64,000 nt of DNA from positions 868,001-932,000 of the forward strand of contig NZ_AP025591.1 of NCBI RefSeq assembly GCF_023169945.1, in the 5' to 3' direction. Numbering within the stretch: the stretch's first letter is position 1; every line of letters begins with the position of its first letter. The position numbers were made by a program, and so were the translations under genes. The stretch is from Anaeromyxobacter oryzae. GTDB lineage: Bacteria; Myxococcota; Myxococcia; Myxococcales; Anaeromyxobacteraceae. The notes beneath the pieces were generated by a model that was not told the DNA's origin, searched no databases, and saw only the letters and a list, made by a program, of their open reading frames with translations. Positions 1 through 9,018 of this stretch are shown in pieces.

Positions 1-6
1 GGCCGC

Positions 7-1488
7 GTGACGAAGCAGCTCGCCTGCGCGTGCGAGGACGTGTCCCTCGACGAGGTCCGCCGCGCCTTCGCCCTCGGGCACCGGGACCTCGAGTCCGTGA
101 AGCGCTACACCGGGTTCGGCACCGGGCCGTGCCAGGGCAAGAGCTGCCTCGCCCTCGTCGTGCGCGAGCTCCTCCGCCTCGGCGCGACCCCCGCGGAGAT
201 CGTCCCCTTCACCGCCCGCGCACCGGTCCAGCCCGTGGCGCTCGGCGAGCTCGCGACGCTGGATCCCGCCGCGCTGCCCCTCGACGACGGAATCCCGGTG
301 GAGCCTCCCGCGACGGACGTGCCGTCGGCGCACCCGCAGGCTCCGCTGCCCGCGCATGCCGACGTGGTGATCGTCGGCGGCGGCATCATGGGGCTCGCGC
401 TCGCCGCCGAGCTCGCCGCGCGCGGCCGGACCGACGTGCTCGTGCTGGAGGGCGCGTACCTGAACGCGGGCGCTTCGGGGCGCAACGGCGGCGGCGTCCG
501 CGCGCAGTGGTCCACGCCGACGATGATCCGCCTCGCGCGCCGCTCGCTCGAGCTCTGCGATCGATTCGCGGTGGAGATGGGCGTGAACGTCTGGTTCCGC
601 CGCGGCGGCTACCTCTTCCTCGCGCCCACGAAGGAGCAGGTCGCGCGGATCGAGCGCAACGCGGCGCTCCACCGCCGCGAGGGGCTCCGGACGCGCGTCA
701 TCGGCCCGGCGGAGGCGCTCGAGGTCGTCCCCGAGCTGGACGCCTCCCGGTTCCTCGCCGCGAGCCACAACCCCGACGACGGGGTCGTGTTCCCGTGGCC
801 CTTCCTCTGGGGCTACGCCGGGAAGGCCGAGGCGCTCGGCGCGCGGGTCCGCACCTTCACGCGCGTGACCGGGTTCGAGACGGCGGGCCGCCGCGTCGCC
901 GCGGTCGTGACGGACCGCGGCCGGGTCGCGTGCGACACCGTCGTGGTCGCCGCGGGGGCGTGGTCGAAGCAGGTGGCGGCGCTCGCCGGCGTCGCGCTCC
1001 CGAACCGACCCACCCGGCACGAGATCCTCGTGACGGAGCCGCTCAAGCCCTGGCTCGACCCGCTCGTGTCCGTGCTCGGGAACGGCCTCTACTTCTCGCA
1101 GTCGCAGCGGGGCGAGCTGGTGGGCGGCATGGGGGACCCGGCCGAGCCGGAGGGCGTCGTCCAGGGCTCGACGCTCCGCTTCCTCGCCCGCTTCGCCCGC
1201 GCCGCGACCGCGGCGGTCCCGGCGCTCGCCGGCGTGAAGGTCCTGCGGCAGTGGGCGGGCTGCTACGACGTCACGCCCGACAACAACCCGGTGCTCGGCC
1301 CCGCCGGCCTCGACAACTTCCACCAGCTCTCCGGGTTCGTCGGCCACGGCTTCATGATGGCGCCCGCCGTCGCGGAGCTGTACGCGGACTGGCTGACCGG
1401 TCGCGGGAAGGACGAGATCTTCGACCGGTTCGGGGTCGAGCGCTTCGCCCGCGGCGCGGTGTCGAGGGAGGATTTCATCATCGGGTAG
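7..1488 (+). CDS. BFD-like [2Fe-2S] / FAD-dependent amino-acid oxidoreductase fusion
   Basis: 493 residues. The first ~60 form a BFD-like [2Fe-2S] domain with a Cys-x-Cys at residues 7-9 and a later C-Q-G-K-S-C. A proline/alanine-rich linker follows, then a DAO-type FAD domain from about residue 118 with the dinucleotide-binding GGGIMG and the GRNGGGVRAQW stretch of sarcosine-oxidase-beta/glycine-oxidase-like enzymes. The family oxidises secondary or D-amino acids and passes electrons through iron-sulfur and flavin partners. The substrate cannot be read from the sequence. It lies 17 nt upstream of proC, which hints at proline or a related imino acid (inference). The chosen start is GTG, but the frame is open to the window edge, so the true start may lie upstream. 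Confidence 0.82.
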   Translation: MTKQLACACEDVSLDEVRRAFALGHRDLESVKRYTGFGTGPCQGKSCLALVVRELLRLGATPAEIVPFTARAPVQPVALGELATLDPAALPLDDGIPVEPPATDVPSAHPQAPLPAHADVVIVGGGIMGLALAAELAARGRTDVLVLEGAYLNAGASGRNGGGVRAQWSTPTMIRLARRSLELCDRFAVEMGVNVWFRRGGYLFLAPTKEQVARIERNAALHRREGLRTRVIGPAEALEVVPELDASRFLAASHNPDDGVVFPWPFLWGYAGKAEALGARVRTFTRVTGFETAGRRVAAVVTDRGRVACDTVVVAAGAWSKQVAALAGVALPNRPTRHEILVTEPLKPWLDPLVSVLGNGLYFSQSQRGELVGGMGDPAEPEGVVQGSTLRFLARFARAATAAVPALAGVKVLRQWAGCYDVTPDNNPVLGPAGLDNFHQLSGFVGHGFMMAPAVAELYADWLTGRGKDEIFDRFGVERFARGAVSREDFIIG

Positions 1489-1505
1489 CGATATAAGGTC
1501 GGCCC

Positions 1506-2339
1506 ATGGCACTCCGGAAGAAGATCGCGTTCCTCGGGACGGGGAACATGGCCGAGGCGCTCGTGAAGGGGCTCCTCCGCGCCGGCACCGCCGACGCCGA
1601 GGAGATCGTCTGCACCGAGCCGCGCGCCGACCGCCGCGAGGAGATCGGCAAGCGCTACGGCGTCCGCTGCATCGCGAGCAACGTCGAGGCGGCCGAGGAG
1701 GCGGACATCCTCGTCCTCTCGGTGAAGCCCCAGACGATCGACGTGCTCCTCGACGAGATCGCGCCGGCGATCGACCACCACAAGCTCGTCGTCTCCATCG
1801 CCGCGGGCGTGCCGATCTCCGCGATCGCCCGCAAGCTCGGCGCCGGCGTCCGCATCGTCCGGACGATGCCCAACACGCCCGCGCTCGTGGGTGCCGGCGC
1901 GACCGCCCTCGCCCGGGGTGCGCACGCGACCGAGGAGGACCTCCTCCAGGCGAAGGCGCTCTTCGAGTCGGTCGGGACCACGGTGCTCGTCGAGGAGCAC
2001 CAGCTCGACGCCGTGACCGGCCTCTCCGGCTCCGGCCCCGCCTACGTGTTCCTCGCCATCGAGGCGCTCGCCGACGGCGGCGTGAAGGTCGGGCTCGCGC
2101 GCCCGGTCGCGATGGCGCTCGCCGCGCAGACGGTGATGGGCGCCGCGAAGCTGGTGCTCGAGACCGGCGAGCACCCCGGCCGGCTCAAGGACCAGGTGAC
2201 GAGCCCGGGCGGCACCGCCATCGCCGGCGTGCACGCGCTCGAGCTGGGCGGCCTCCGCGCCGCGCTCATGGCGGCGGTCGAGGCCGCGACGGACCGCTCG
2301 CACGAGCTCGGCGAGAAGGCCGCGTCGAAGAAGGATTGA
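1506..2339 (+). CDS. proC: Pyrroline-5-carboxylate reductase
   Basis: 277 residues, normal length for ProC, which reduces 1-pyrroline-5-carboxylate to L-proline with NAD(P)H in the cytosol. The N-terminus has the Rossmann motif FLGTGNMAEAL. The middle has the characteristic RTMPNTPALVGAG, and the C-terminal dimerisation part has the signature LSGSGPAYVF. It sits between the FAD oxidoreductase (17 nt) and a lipoprotein gene starting 1 nt after its stop, so the three are probably co-transcribed. Nothing is missing from the core motifs. Confidence 0.95.
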   Translation: MALRKKIAFLGTGNMAEALVKGLLRAGTADAEEIVCTEPRADRREEIGKRYGVRCIASNVEAAEEADILVLSVKPQTIDVLLDEIAPAIDHHKLVVSIAAGVPISAIARKLGAGVRIVRTMPNTPALVGAGATALARGAHATEEDLLQAKALFESVGTTVLVEEHQLDAVTGLSGSGPAYVFLAIEALADGGVKVGLARPVAMALAAQTVMGAAKLVLETGEHPGRLKDQVTSPGGTAIAGVHALELGGLRAALMAAVEAATDRSHELGEKAASKKD

Positions 2340-2340
2340 A

Positions 2341-2787
2341 GTGACCCCTCCCCGCCTCGCCGTCCTCGCGATCACCGCCGCCCTCGCCCTCGCCTGCCGG
2401 ACCGCGGAGCCGCGCGCGCTCGTCCGCGTCGATGCGCCACCCGCCGAGCCCGGCGCCCCCGCCGACGCGCAGGCGCTGCGGGTCGAGCGGGCGGTGCGCT
2501 CGGTCGCCGACGAGGAGCGGCTCGTGTGCCTCGAGGGCGGCGGCGCCGTCCTCCTCACCTGCTCGCCGGCCGACGTGGGCTCGCGCTCGGTGCAGGTGCG
2601 GCTCACGGTGCAGCGCGCCGGGAGCGGGATCGAGGTGATCGGGGACGCGCCGTTCGCGCACCCCGGCGATCCCGACGTCTGCCGGCTCGCTTCGCGGCTC
2701 GTCCGCGCGGTCGACGCGGAGCTCGGCGTGCCGTCTGCGCGCGTCCACCCGGGGAGCGGGTGTCCCATGCCGGCCGAGGCGCGCTGA
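2341..2787 (+). CDS. Putative lipoprotein, unknown function
   Basis: 148 residues, GTG start one base after the proC stop. The N-terminus is a short signal sequence ending in the lipobox-like LALAC, so lipidation at about Cys19 is likely. The mature part has three further cysteines and no domain I recognise. The position suggests translational coupling to proC, but no functional link is evident. A 13-nt gap separates it from the rlmA-like gene. Confidence 0.7.
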   Translation: MTPPRLAVLAITAALALACRTAEPRALVRVDAPPAEPGAPADAQALRVERAVRSVADEERLVCLEGGGAVLLTCSPADVGSRSVQVRLTVQRAGSGIEVIGDAPFAHPGDPDVCRLASRLVRAVDAELGVPSARVHPGSGCPMPAEAR

Positions 2788-2800
2788 GCGCGTCCCTCCG

Positions 2801-3682
2801 ATGCACCCGGCCGTCGTCGCGTCCCTCCGCTGCCCCATCTGCCGCGGCCCGCTCGCGACCTCAGGGGCCGCCCTGCGCTGCGGGTCCGGCCATGCGTTCG
2901 ACGTCGCCCGGCAAGGCTACGTGAGCTTCCTGGCCGGCAAGGGCACCGGCCTGCTCGGGGACGACGCCCGGATGGTGGACGCCCGGGCGCGCTTCCTCGG
3001 CGCAGGCCACTACGACCCGCTCTCGGACGCCCTCGCGGCGCTCGCGGCGGGCGCCGGCCCGGGTCTCGTGGTCGAGGTCGGCGCCGGGACCGGCCGTCAC
3101 CTCGCGCGGGTGCTCGACGCGCTCCCGGCGCACGCGGGGCTCGCGGTGGACCTGTCGAAGCACGCGAGCCGCCGAGCGGCCCGGGCCCATCCGCGGGCGG
3201 GCGCCATCGCCGCCGACGCGCGGTCGGCGCTCCCCGTCGCGGACGCGTGCGCGAGCGTCGTGCTCGACGTGTTCGCGCCCCGGAACGCCGCCGAGCTCCG
3301 GCGGATCCTGCGGCCGGACGGGCTCCTCGTCGTCGCGACGCCCGAGCCGGAGCACCTCGGCGAGCTGCGCGCGCCGCTGGGGCTGCTCGACGTCGATCCC
3401 GAGAAGCGGCGCCGCGTGGACGACGCGCTGGCGCCCCTCTTCGAGCGGGGCGCCTCGCGCGCGCTCGGGTGGAGGATGGCGCTCGGCCGCGCGGACGTCG
3501 TCGCGCTCGCGTCGATGGGCCCCTCGGCGCGGCACGTGGACGACGCGACGCTCGCCGAGCGGGCCGCGGCGCTGCCGGACCCCGCCCTCGTCACCGCGGC
3601 CGTGACCGTCGTCGCGTGGACGCCGCGGGCGGAGACGCCTGCCCCGCCGAGTGCGCGAGCGGACGGATCGCCGGCGCGCTAG
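2801..3682 (+). CDS. rlmA: RlmA-like 23S rRNA (guanine-N1) methyltransferase
   Basis: 293 residues. The N-terminal zinc-binding motif is complete: Cys11, Cys14, Cys27 and His31, followed by [12 protein letters not shown] and a [14 protein letters not shown] stretch, both diagnostic of RlmA/RrmA. A class I SAM-binding motif ([12 protein letters not shown]) follows at about residue 90. Family members methylate N1 of a guanine in helix 35 of 23S rRNA; E. coli RlmA modifies G745. Which guanine is modified here cannot be told. The tail after about residue 270 is Pro/Ala-rich and is not part of the domain. Confidence 0.82.
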   Translation: MHPAVVASLRCPICRGPLATSGAALRCGSGHAFDVARQGYVSFLAGKGTGLLGDDARMVDARARFLGAGHYDPLSDALAALAAGAGPGLVVEVGAGTGRHLARVLDALPAHAGLAVDLSKHASRRAARAHPRAGAIAADARSALPVADACASVVLDVFAPRNAAELRRILRPDGLLVVATPEPEHLGELRAPLGLLDVDPEKRRRVDDALAPLFERGASRALGWRMALGRADVVALASMGPSARHVDDATLAERAAALPDPALVTAAVTVVAWTPRAETPAPPSARADGSPAR

Positions 3683-3729
3683 GACCTCCCGCGAGCGCGG
3701 GTGTCCCCGCCCGCGGCGAGGGAGGCGCC

Positions 3730-4152
3730 ATGAAGTCGTTCCGGAAGACGCTCACGCAGCACACCCCCGGCCGTGTCGCGTTCGTGAACCTCACGCCGGA
3801 GGTGGAGGCCGCGGTCCGCGAGAGCGGGATCCGCGAAGGCCTCTGCCTGGTGAACGCGATGCACATCACCGCGTCGGTGTTCATCAACGACGACGAGTCG
3901 GGGCTGCACCAGGACTACGCCGCGTGGCTGGAACGGCTCGCGCCGCACGATCCGAGCCCGGCGGCGTACCGGCACAACCGCACCGGGGAGGACAACGGCG
4001 ACGCGCACCTGAAGCGGCAGGTGATGGGACGCGAGGTCGTCGTCGCGGTGACGGAGGGCCGGCTCGACTTCGGCCCCTGGGAGCAGATCTTCTACGGGGA
4101 GTTCGACGGGCGCCGCGACAAGCGGGTGCTCGTGAAGATCATCGGTGAGTGA
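3730..4152 (+). CDS. YjbQ/UPF0047 family protein
   Basis: 140 residues, typical of the YjbQ family (secondary thiamine-phosphate synthase activity reported for the E. coli member). The conserved pattern is present: hydrophobic strand region, the [15 protein letters not shown] segment, an [20 protein letters not shown] histidine-rich stretch and a final [17 protein letters not shown]. The ATG is preceded by a strong GGAGG at about 3719-3725. The gene ends 3 nt from the convergent nrdJ stop. Confidence 0.85.
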   Translation: MKSFRKTLTQHTPGRVAFVNLTPEVEAAVRESGIREGLCLVNAMHITASVFINDDESGLHQDYAAWLERLAPHDPSPAAYRHNRTGEDNGDAHLKRQVMGREVVVAVTEGRLDFGPWEQIFYGEFDGRRDKRVLVKIIGE

Positions 4153-4155
4153 GGG

Positions 4156-5952
4156 TCACTCCGTCGTCTCGCAGCTCGCCCACCCGCAGTGGGTGCAGGT
4201 CAGGCAACCGCCGCTCTTCACGAGCAGCGCGTCGCACTGCGGGCACCGCTCGCCGTTCCGCGTGGCGCCGCTCGTGAGCACCTGCCTCTCCCGCGAGCCG
4301 TCGCGGTACACGGTGATCCCCTTGCAGCCGAGCTCGAAGGCGAGCGCGTAGGCGCGCGCCACGTCGCCGACGGTCGCCTCGCGGGGGAGGTTGATCGTCT
4401 TCGAGACGCCGTTGTCCACGTGGCGCTGGAAGGCGGCCTGCATGCGGACGTGCGCCTCGGGCGCGACGTCGTAGGCTGTCGCGAAGACCCGCTGCACCGC
4501 CTCCGGCACGCCGTCGATGCCGCGGGCGCGGCCGGCGCCGCGGACCGCGGGGAGCGCCGCGTCGGCGCCCGCGGCCCGGAGCGCGTGGGCGACCGCCGGG
4601 TGCTCCTCCCGGAGCTCCGCGTCGCCGAGCGCGCGCCGGACGTACGCGAGCGCGAAGAGCGGCTCGACGCCGGACGAGCACCCGGCGATGAGCGCGAGGG
4701 TGCCGGTGGGCGCGATGGTGGTGACGGTCGCGTTCCGGCGCGGCGCCGCGCCCGCCCGCGCGAGCGCGCTCGTCGCGAACCCCGGGAACGCGCCGCGCAC
4801 CGCGGCGAGCGCCTCGCTCGCCGCGTGGGCCTCCCGCTGCACGAAGCCCGCGACCTCCCCGGCGAGCGCGAGCGCCTCCGGCGCGTCGTACGGGATCCCG
4901 AGCGCGACGAGGAGGTCCGCCCACCCCATGACGCCGAGGCCGATCTTGCGGTTCCGCCCGCTCACGTCGGCGATCTGGGGGAGCGGCCAGACGTTCACGT
5001 CGAGCACGTCGTCGAGGAACCGGACGCCGTCGCGCACGCAGCCCGCGAGGCCGTCCCAGTCCACCGCACCGCCGCGCACGAACCGCGAGAGGTTCACCGA
5101 GCCCAGCGTGCACGCCTCGAAGGGCAGCAGGGGCTGCTCGCCGCACGGGTTCACCGCCTCGAACCGGCCGAGGTCCGGGGTGGGGTTCGCCGCCTCGACC
5201 CGGTCGAGGAAGACGAGCCCGGGCTCGCCGGACTCCCACGCGGCGAGCGCGATCCGGTCGAGGAGCGTGCGGGCGTCGAGCGTGCGGACCAGGGCGCCCG
5301 TGCGCGGGTGCCGGAGCGCCCACGGCGCGCCCGCGTCGGCGGCCCGGAACAGCGCGTCCGGCGCCGCCACCGACACGTTGAAGTTCTCGAGCCCGGGCCC
5401 GCGCTTCGCGTCCACGAACTCGAGCACGTCCGGGTGATCCGCCGCGAGCACCGCCATGTTCGCGCCGCGCCGCACGCCGCCCTGCTTGATGATCTCGGTG
5501 GCGGCGTCGTAGACGCGCATGAACGAGACGGGACCGCTCGCGACGCCGTGGGTCGTCTTCACCACGTCGCCCCGCGGCCGCAGCCGAGAGAAGGAGAACC
5601 CGGTCCCGCCGCCGGACTGGTGGATGAGCGCCGCCCACTTGAGGGCGTCGAAGATCGCCGCGAGGTCGTCGTCGACGGGCAACACGAAGCAGGCGGCGAG
5701 CTGCCCGTGCGGACGGCCGGCGTTCATCAGCGTCGGCGAGTTCGGGAGGAACTCGAGCGCGGAGAGGCGCGCCTCGAACCGCTCCGCCCATGCGCCGCGC
5801 TCGGCCGGCGGCTCGGCGGCCGCGACCGCGCGCGCCACCCGGCGGACGAGCGCCTCCGGCGTCTCCACCACCGCGCCGCTCTCGTCGCGGAGCAGGTAGC
5901 GCCGCTCCAGCACGTGGCGCGCATTCTCGGAAAGCGACCGCATCAACCTCAT
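4156..5952 (-). CDS. nrdJ: Adenosylcobalamin-dependent (class II) ribonucleotide reductase
   Basis: 598 residues from the chosen ATG; a second ATG three codons in (5943) is equally possible. Landmarks in order: SPTLMNAG with the first redox cysteine in LAACFVLP, the [12 protein letters not shown] loop, [14 protein letters not shown], the [21 protein letters not shown] active-site segment, and the [13 protein letters not shown] loop. The C-terminus carries a CPQC...CTHC zinc ribbon, common in NrdJ, that probably shuttles reducing equivalents. No N-terminal ATP-cone is visible. The enzyme makes deoxyribonucleotides independently of oxygen, which fits a facultative or microaerophilic life style. 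Upstream is a 225-nt intergenic region shared divergently with the Em-like gene. Confidence 0.93.
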   Translation of the reverse strand: MRLMRSLSENARHVLERRYLLRDESGAVVETPEALVRRVARAVAAAEPPAERGAWAERFEARLSALEFLPNSPTLMNAGRPHGQLAACFVLPVDDDLAAIFDALKWAALIHQSGGGTGFSFSRLRPRGDVVKTTHGVASGPVSFMRVYDAATEIIKQGGVRRGANMAVLAADHPDVLEFVDAKRGPGLENFNVSVAAPDALFRAADAGAPWALRHPRTGALVRTLDARTLLDRIALAAWESGEPGLVFLDRVEAANPTPDLGRFEAVNPCGEQPLLPFEACTLGSVNLSRFVRGGAVDWDGLAGCVRDGVRFLDDVLDVNVWPLPQIADVSGRNRKIGLGVMGWADLLVALGIPYDAPEALALAGEVAGFVQREAHAASEALAAVRGAFPGFATSALARAGAAPRRNATVTTIAPTGTLALIAGCSSGVEPLFALAYVRRALGDAELREEHPAVAHALRAAGADAALPAVRGAGRARGIDGVPEAVQRVFATAYDVAPEAHVRMQAAFQRHVDNGVSKTINLPREATVGDVARAYALAFELGCKGITVYRDGSRERQVLTSGATRNGERCPQCDALLVKSGGCLTCTHCGWASCETTE

Positions 5953-6107
5953 TCTAGCCGGCGCCCGCCCCTGCCGCCGGCCGAGATCCCGTCCGCACGG
6001 GCGCCGCGCCGCACGGGCGCGGCCGCGACCGGCGAGCGAGCGCCGCACACGCCGGGCGTCGACTCGACCGCGTGCTGTCCCGACGCCGCCTCGACGCGCC
6101 CACGCCC

Positions 6108-6136
6108 TTGCCGCACCTTCGGGGGGGTCCCAGATT
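6108..6136 (+). promoter_or_regulatory. Possible sigma70-type promoter of the Em-like gene
   Basis: TTGCCG at 6108-6113 and CAGATT at 6131-6136 with a 17-nt spacer, 42 nt before the ATG. The -35 is good and the -10 is poor. Only a visual match. Confidence 0.35.
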
Positions 6137-6177
6137 GCGTCCGCGGGGCACGGCCCCGCCAACACCGGGAGCGAACC

Positions 6178-6363
6178 ATGGCCGAACGTGACAAGGGCCG
6201 CGAGCGCCGCGGCGGCAACATGACGGTGCGCGAGGCGGGCCGGCTCGGCGGCGAGGCCCGCAAGGAGCAGCTCGGATCGAAGGGCTATTCGGAGCTGGGC
6301 CACAAGGGCGGCCAGCGCGTCCGCGAGCTCATCGAGGAGGGCAAGCAGTCCGAGCGCAAGTAG
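6178..6363 (+). CDS. Em/KGG-motif stress protein (LEA group 1-like)
   Basis: 61 residues, highly hydrophilic and Gly/Lys/Arg/Glu-rich. It carries [16 protein letters not shown] followed by [17 protein letters not shown]. This is the repeat logic of plant Em proteins (LEA group 1) and of bacterial YciG/KGG-repeat stress proteins, which are intrinsically disordered and linked to desiccation or stationary-phase survival. The ATG lies a few bases after CGGGAGCG. It is a monocistronic gene divergent from nrdJ. The function here is inferred from the motif alone. Confidence 0.8.
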   Translation: MAERDKGRERRGGNMTVREAGRLGGEARKEQLGSKGYSELGHKGGQRVRELIEEGKQSERK

Positions 6364-6412
6364 GCGCCCGGGCCGCTTGTGCGCGCGCGGCGCCGGTGCG
6401 AGAACAGGGCGC

Positions 6413-7102
6413 ATGCGACGCGCCCTCATCCCCATCGGCCTCCTCCTCCTCGCCGCCTGCGCCACGCCCGCGACCGTGCCCGACACGGAGCGCGCGCGCG
6501 TGGACCGCGAGATCGCCGGACAGCAGCGCTACCTCCGCGTGGCGATGTACGCGGGGTCGCTCTGGAGCGACACGACCAAGATCTTCCTCACCGATCAGCC
6601 CGGCGCGGAGCTGGACTTGCTCGAGAAGGGCGACGGCACGCCCATCCCTCCGCCGCCGCCCGAGCGCGTGCTCGCGCCGGGGACCGCGGTGCGCGTCCGC
6701 AAGGTCGAGTTCCCGACGACCTGGGGCATCGCGGATCGCGTGATGATGACGCCGCGGTTCAACCCGTGGGTCTACCTCGACGGCCCCGGCGACGGGCGCC
6801 CGTACGTCCTGGTGCTCCCGCGCGACATGAACCGATTCGACGACGTCCGCGCCGAGCTGGATCGCGTGCTCACCTCCGACGATCCCGGCGGCGTCTTCGC
6901 CGGGCTGCCGCAGGACCAGCGCGAGGCGATCCTCCGCAAGCAGCCGATCGAGGGGATGGGCGCGCGCGCCCTCGAGATGGCGTGGGGCCTCCCGGAGAGG
7001 AAGCGGATCGATCGGCCCGCGGGGACGGAGGAGTGGATCTGGCCGGGCGGGAAGCGCCGGGCGTACCTGCGCGACGAGCGGGTGGAGAAGATCGAGAGGT
7101 AG
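6413..7102 (+). CDS. Putative lipoprotein, unknown function
   Basis: 229 residues. The N-terminus MRRALIPIGLLLLAACAT is a textbook lipoprotein signal with cleavage before Cys16. An in-frame upstream GTG would add 12 residues before the signal, so the ATG at 6413 is preferred. The mature region is acidic-to-basic, with a WGIADRVMMTPRF segment and a C-terminal EEWIWPGGKRRAYLRDERV strand region. I recognise no family. The stop is 10 nt from the convergent PHP gene. Confidence 0.75.
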   Translation: MRRALIPIGLLLLAACATPATVPDTERARVDREIAGQQRYLRVAMYAGSLWSDTTKIFLTDQPGAELDLLEKGDGTPIPPPPPERVLAPGTAVRVRKVEFPTTWGIADRVMMTPRFNPWVYLDGPGDGRPYVLVLPRDMNRFDDVRAELDRVLTSDDPGGVFAGLPQDQREAILRKQPIEGMGARALEMAWGLPERKRIDRPAGTEEWIWPGGKRRAYLRDERVEKIER

Positions 7103-7112
7103 GCTGCGCAGG

Positions 7113-7904
7113 CTACCGCCGGTGACCGCCGCGGCCGCCGCCACGGCCGTGGCCGCCGCGGCCACCGCGACTCCGTTCGCCGCCGCGGTCGCCGCCGCGC
7201 TCGCCTCGCTCCTCGCGCCGGGGCGGCCGATCCCGCCGCTCGCCGTCGCGGCCCCCGCGCTCCGTCGGCTGCGGCGTGACGCCGATGGCGACGCAGAACA
7301 CGGTGCCGGCCCGGAGCTGGGCGACGAGGTCCGCCTCGCTCGCGACGGGATCGCGGAAGAGCGTGGCGGCCTTCCCGATGTCCGGGAGCTCGTGCGCGCC
7401 GGAGCCGCCGGTGCACGGCAGGCTCATGTGGTCGGCGGCCTCGATGGCGAGATCGTTCGCCGGCCCCTTGCGCCGCGCGTTGAGCCCCTCGATCGCCGCG
7501 AGCCCCTCGAGCGTGAAGATGACGTCGCCGCTGGGGCGCTCGACGGTCTTGTCGTACGGGTGCGCCGCCACCGCCACGCCGCCGAGCTCCCGGACCTTCG
7601 CGAGGACCTCGCGCACCGGCCACGGCGTCGCGGAGCCGAAGATCTGGGGCGGCGCGGGCACCTTCGCGGGGTCCGGGAAGAAGCAGAGATAGTGGCCGCG
7701 ATCGGTCGCGACCTCGACGCCGCAGAGGACCAGGAACTGCTCGTCGCGCCCGGCGGCGCGGAACTCGTCGAGGCCGTCCAGGGTGTTCAGGTCGGTGAAC
7801 GCGACGCCGTCGAGCCCGGCCTCCTTCGCGCGGCGCACGACGTCGCGCGGCGCGAGGGTGACACCGCGCGTGTGGTGGCTGTGGACGTGCAGATCGATGA
7901 GCAT
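7113..7904 (-). CDS. PHP-domain phosphoesterase with RGG-rich tail
   Basis: 263 residues. The PHP fold is clear: N-terminal DLHVHSHHTRG metal motif, GLDGVAFTDLNTLDG, GVEVATDRGHYL, and AAHPYDKTV in the middle. PHP proteins are metal-dependent phosphoesterases; substrates include nucleotides, histidinol phosphate and DNA ends. The domain ends near residue 210. The last ~50 residues are almost only Arg, Gly, Glu and Asp, ending in repeated GGRGG and GGHGRGG blocks, an RNA-binding-like low-complexity tail not usual for PHP enzymes. The substrate is not predictable. Confidence 0.82.
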   Translation of the reverse strand: MLIDLHVHSHHTRGVTLAPRDVVRRAKEAGLDGVAFTDLNTLDGLDEFRAAGRDEQFLVLCGVEVATDRGHYLCFFPDPAKVPAPPQIFGSATPWPVREVLAKVRELGGVAVAAHPYDKTVERPSGDVIFTLEGLAAIEGLNARRKGPANDLAIEAADHMSLPCTGGSGAHELPDIGKAATLFRDPVASEADLVAQLRAGTVFCVAIGVTPQPTERGGRDGERRDRPPRREERGERGGDRGGERSRGGRGGHGRGGGRGGHRR

Positions 7905-7996
7905 CGAGCGGGCCCCCGGGGCGACGATCGGCCCTGGGTGTTAGCACGCGGCCGCGGCTCGTCCAAGCACATCGCGGGCCGGGCGCGCCGCCGCGC

Positions 7997-8254
7997 TCAA
8001 GCCTGCAGGACGGGCTCGCTCCACCGCTCGTTGCGCTCCTCGGCCGCGCGGATCAGGTAACCCATCAGCATGAGGCTCGAGGTGTTCTCGAGGACGCGCT
8101 CGGGATCTCGCGAGATGAGGTTGGCGCTGTACGAGAGGAAGAACTGCGCGAGCTCCTCCCCCGCCTCCCGCACGATCAGGGCGTTCAGCTCGCCGGACTC
8201 CATCGTCCGGATCCGGTTGATGAACTCGACCGCGAAGCCCTTCTTCACGCGCAT
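7997..8254 (-). CDS. Small conserved-looking protein of unknown function
   Basis: 85 residues, mostly helical, starting MRVKKGFAVEFINRI. The ATG has a good GGAGG spaced 4 nt (reverse complement of cacgcctcc), which supports this start over longer in-frame options. No cysteines, signal peptide or membrane segment. No family recognised. A 92-nt gap separates it from the PHP gene on the same strand. Confidence 0.6.
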   Translation of the reverse strand: MRVKKGFAVEFINRIRTMESGELNALIVREAGEELAQFFLSYSANLISRDPERVLENTSSLMLMGYLIRAAEERNERWSEPVLQA

Positions 8255-8453
8255 CACGCCTCCGCTCCCGCGCGCGAAATGTAGGGAGCGCGCCGGCGCG
8301 GGACCAGCGGGCGCGGCCGGGGCTGGAGGGAAAACCGCGAGGCGATACCGCATGTTATGGCGGTCGCTTCCTTGACGGTCCGGCCGAAAGCTGGCAATCC
8401 TTCTCGGGGATGCGCCGCGCGGGTCGAGGCGGGCGAGGGAACGGGAGAGCGCG

Positions 8454-8648
8454 ATGCACTTCACGGGCGTGAAGGTCTTCTCCGCCACCAAGGCCAAGGA
8501 GCGCGAGGAGCTCGGCGAGACCGTGACCCGCTGGATCCGCTCGAACGCCGACGTCGAGATCGTCGACCGGGTCGTCACCCAGTCGAGCGACGACGAGTTC
8601 CACTGCCTGACGATCGTGCTGTTCTACCGGCACAAGCCGGCGAGCTAG
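8454..8648 (+). CDS. Small protein of unknown function
   Basis: 64 residues, starting MHFTGVKVFSATKAKERE with a purine-rich GGGAGAGCG just upstream. The middle is helical (GETVTRWIRSN) and the end is a strand region (VVTQSSDDEFHCLTIVLFYRHK), a compact alpha/beta layout. No family recognised. A possible -35 (TTGACG at 8372-8377) lies 75 nt upstream with only a weak -10. It is convergent with tatA. Confidence 0.6.
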   Translation: MHFTGVKVFSATKAKEREELGETVTRWIRSNADVEIVDRVVTQSSDDEFHCLTIVLFYRHKPAS

Positions 8649-8676
8649 CGGCGCCCCTCGGGCGACCGCGCTCCGC

Positions 8677-8877
8677 TCACGGCTGCGCGCCGCCCTCGGG
8701 CGGCTTCGGTGCATCGGGCTTCCGGGCGGCCGGCTGCTCCTCGTCCTTCATCGCATCCTTGAAGCTCCGGATGGCCTTGCCCATGCCCTCGCCGAGCTGG
8801 GGCAGCTTCGAGGAGCCGAACAGCAGCACCACGATGACGAGGATGACGACCAGCTCCGGAAACCCGAGACCGCCCAT
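8677..8877 (-). CDS. tatA: Twin-arginine translocase TatA/E subunit
   Basis: 66 residues with the standard TatA layout: a short N-terminal GLGFPELVVILVIVVLLFG membrane helix, the conserved FG hinge (FGSSKLPQLGEGMGKAI), an amphipathic helix with the F-K-D pattern (SFKDAMKDE), then a charged, proline-rich tail. TatA oligomers form the conduit of the Tat pathway for folded proteins. tatB/tatC are not in the window. The promoter is described separately. Confidence 0.92.
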   Translation of the reverse strand: MGGLGFPELVVILVIVVLLFGSSKLPQLGEGMGKAIRSFKDAMKDEEQPAARKPDAPKPPEGGAQP

Positions 8878-8907
8878 GACTGCCTCCGTGACCCGTCCCG
8901 ACGGGCG

Positions 8908-8936
8908 TTACTACACTCGAACGGGTCGGGACGCAA
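8908..8936 (-). promoter_or_regulatory. tatA promoter flanked by a 9-bp inverted repeat
   Basis: On the minus strand, TTGCGT (8936-8931), a 17-nt spacer and TAGTAA (8913-8908), 30 nt before the tatA ATG. CGTCCCGAC (8894-8902) and GTCGGGACG (8925-8933) form a perfect 9-bp inverted repeat that brackets the -10 and touches the -35, a possible operator. Confidence 0.55.
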
Positions 8937-9018
8937 ACGGCCCGCCGGCGGCCCGGCGCGGGTCCACGCGAAGCGTGGACCACCCCGGCGCGCCCGCGAC
9001 GTGCTAGGAGCGACCCGC

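Noticed and set aside
4156..6486. nrdJ extended 180 residues upstream
   Set aside because: The added part is Arg/Ala-rich with no NrdJ similarity and would run through the Em-like gene; the family N-terminus starts at [17 protein letters not shown].
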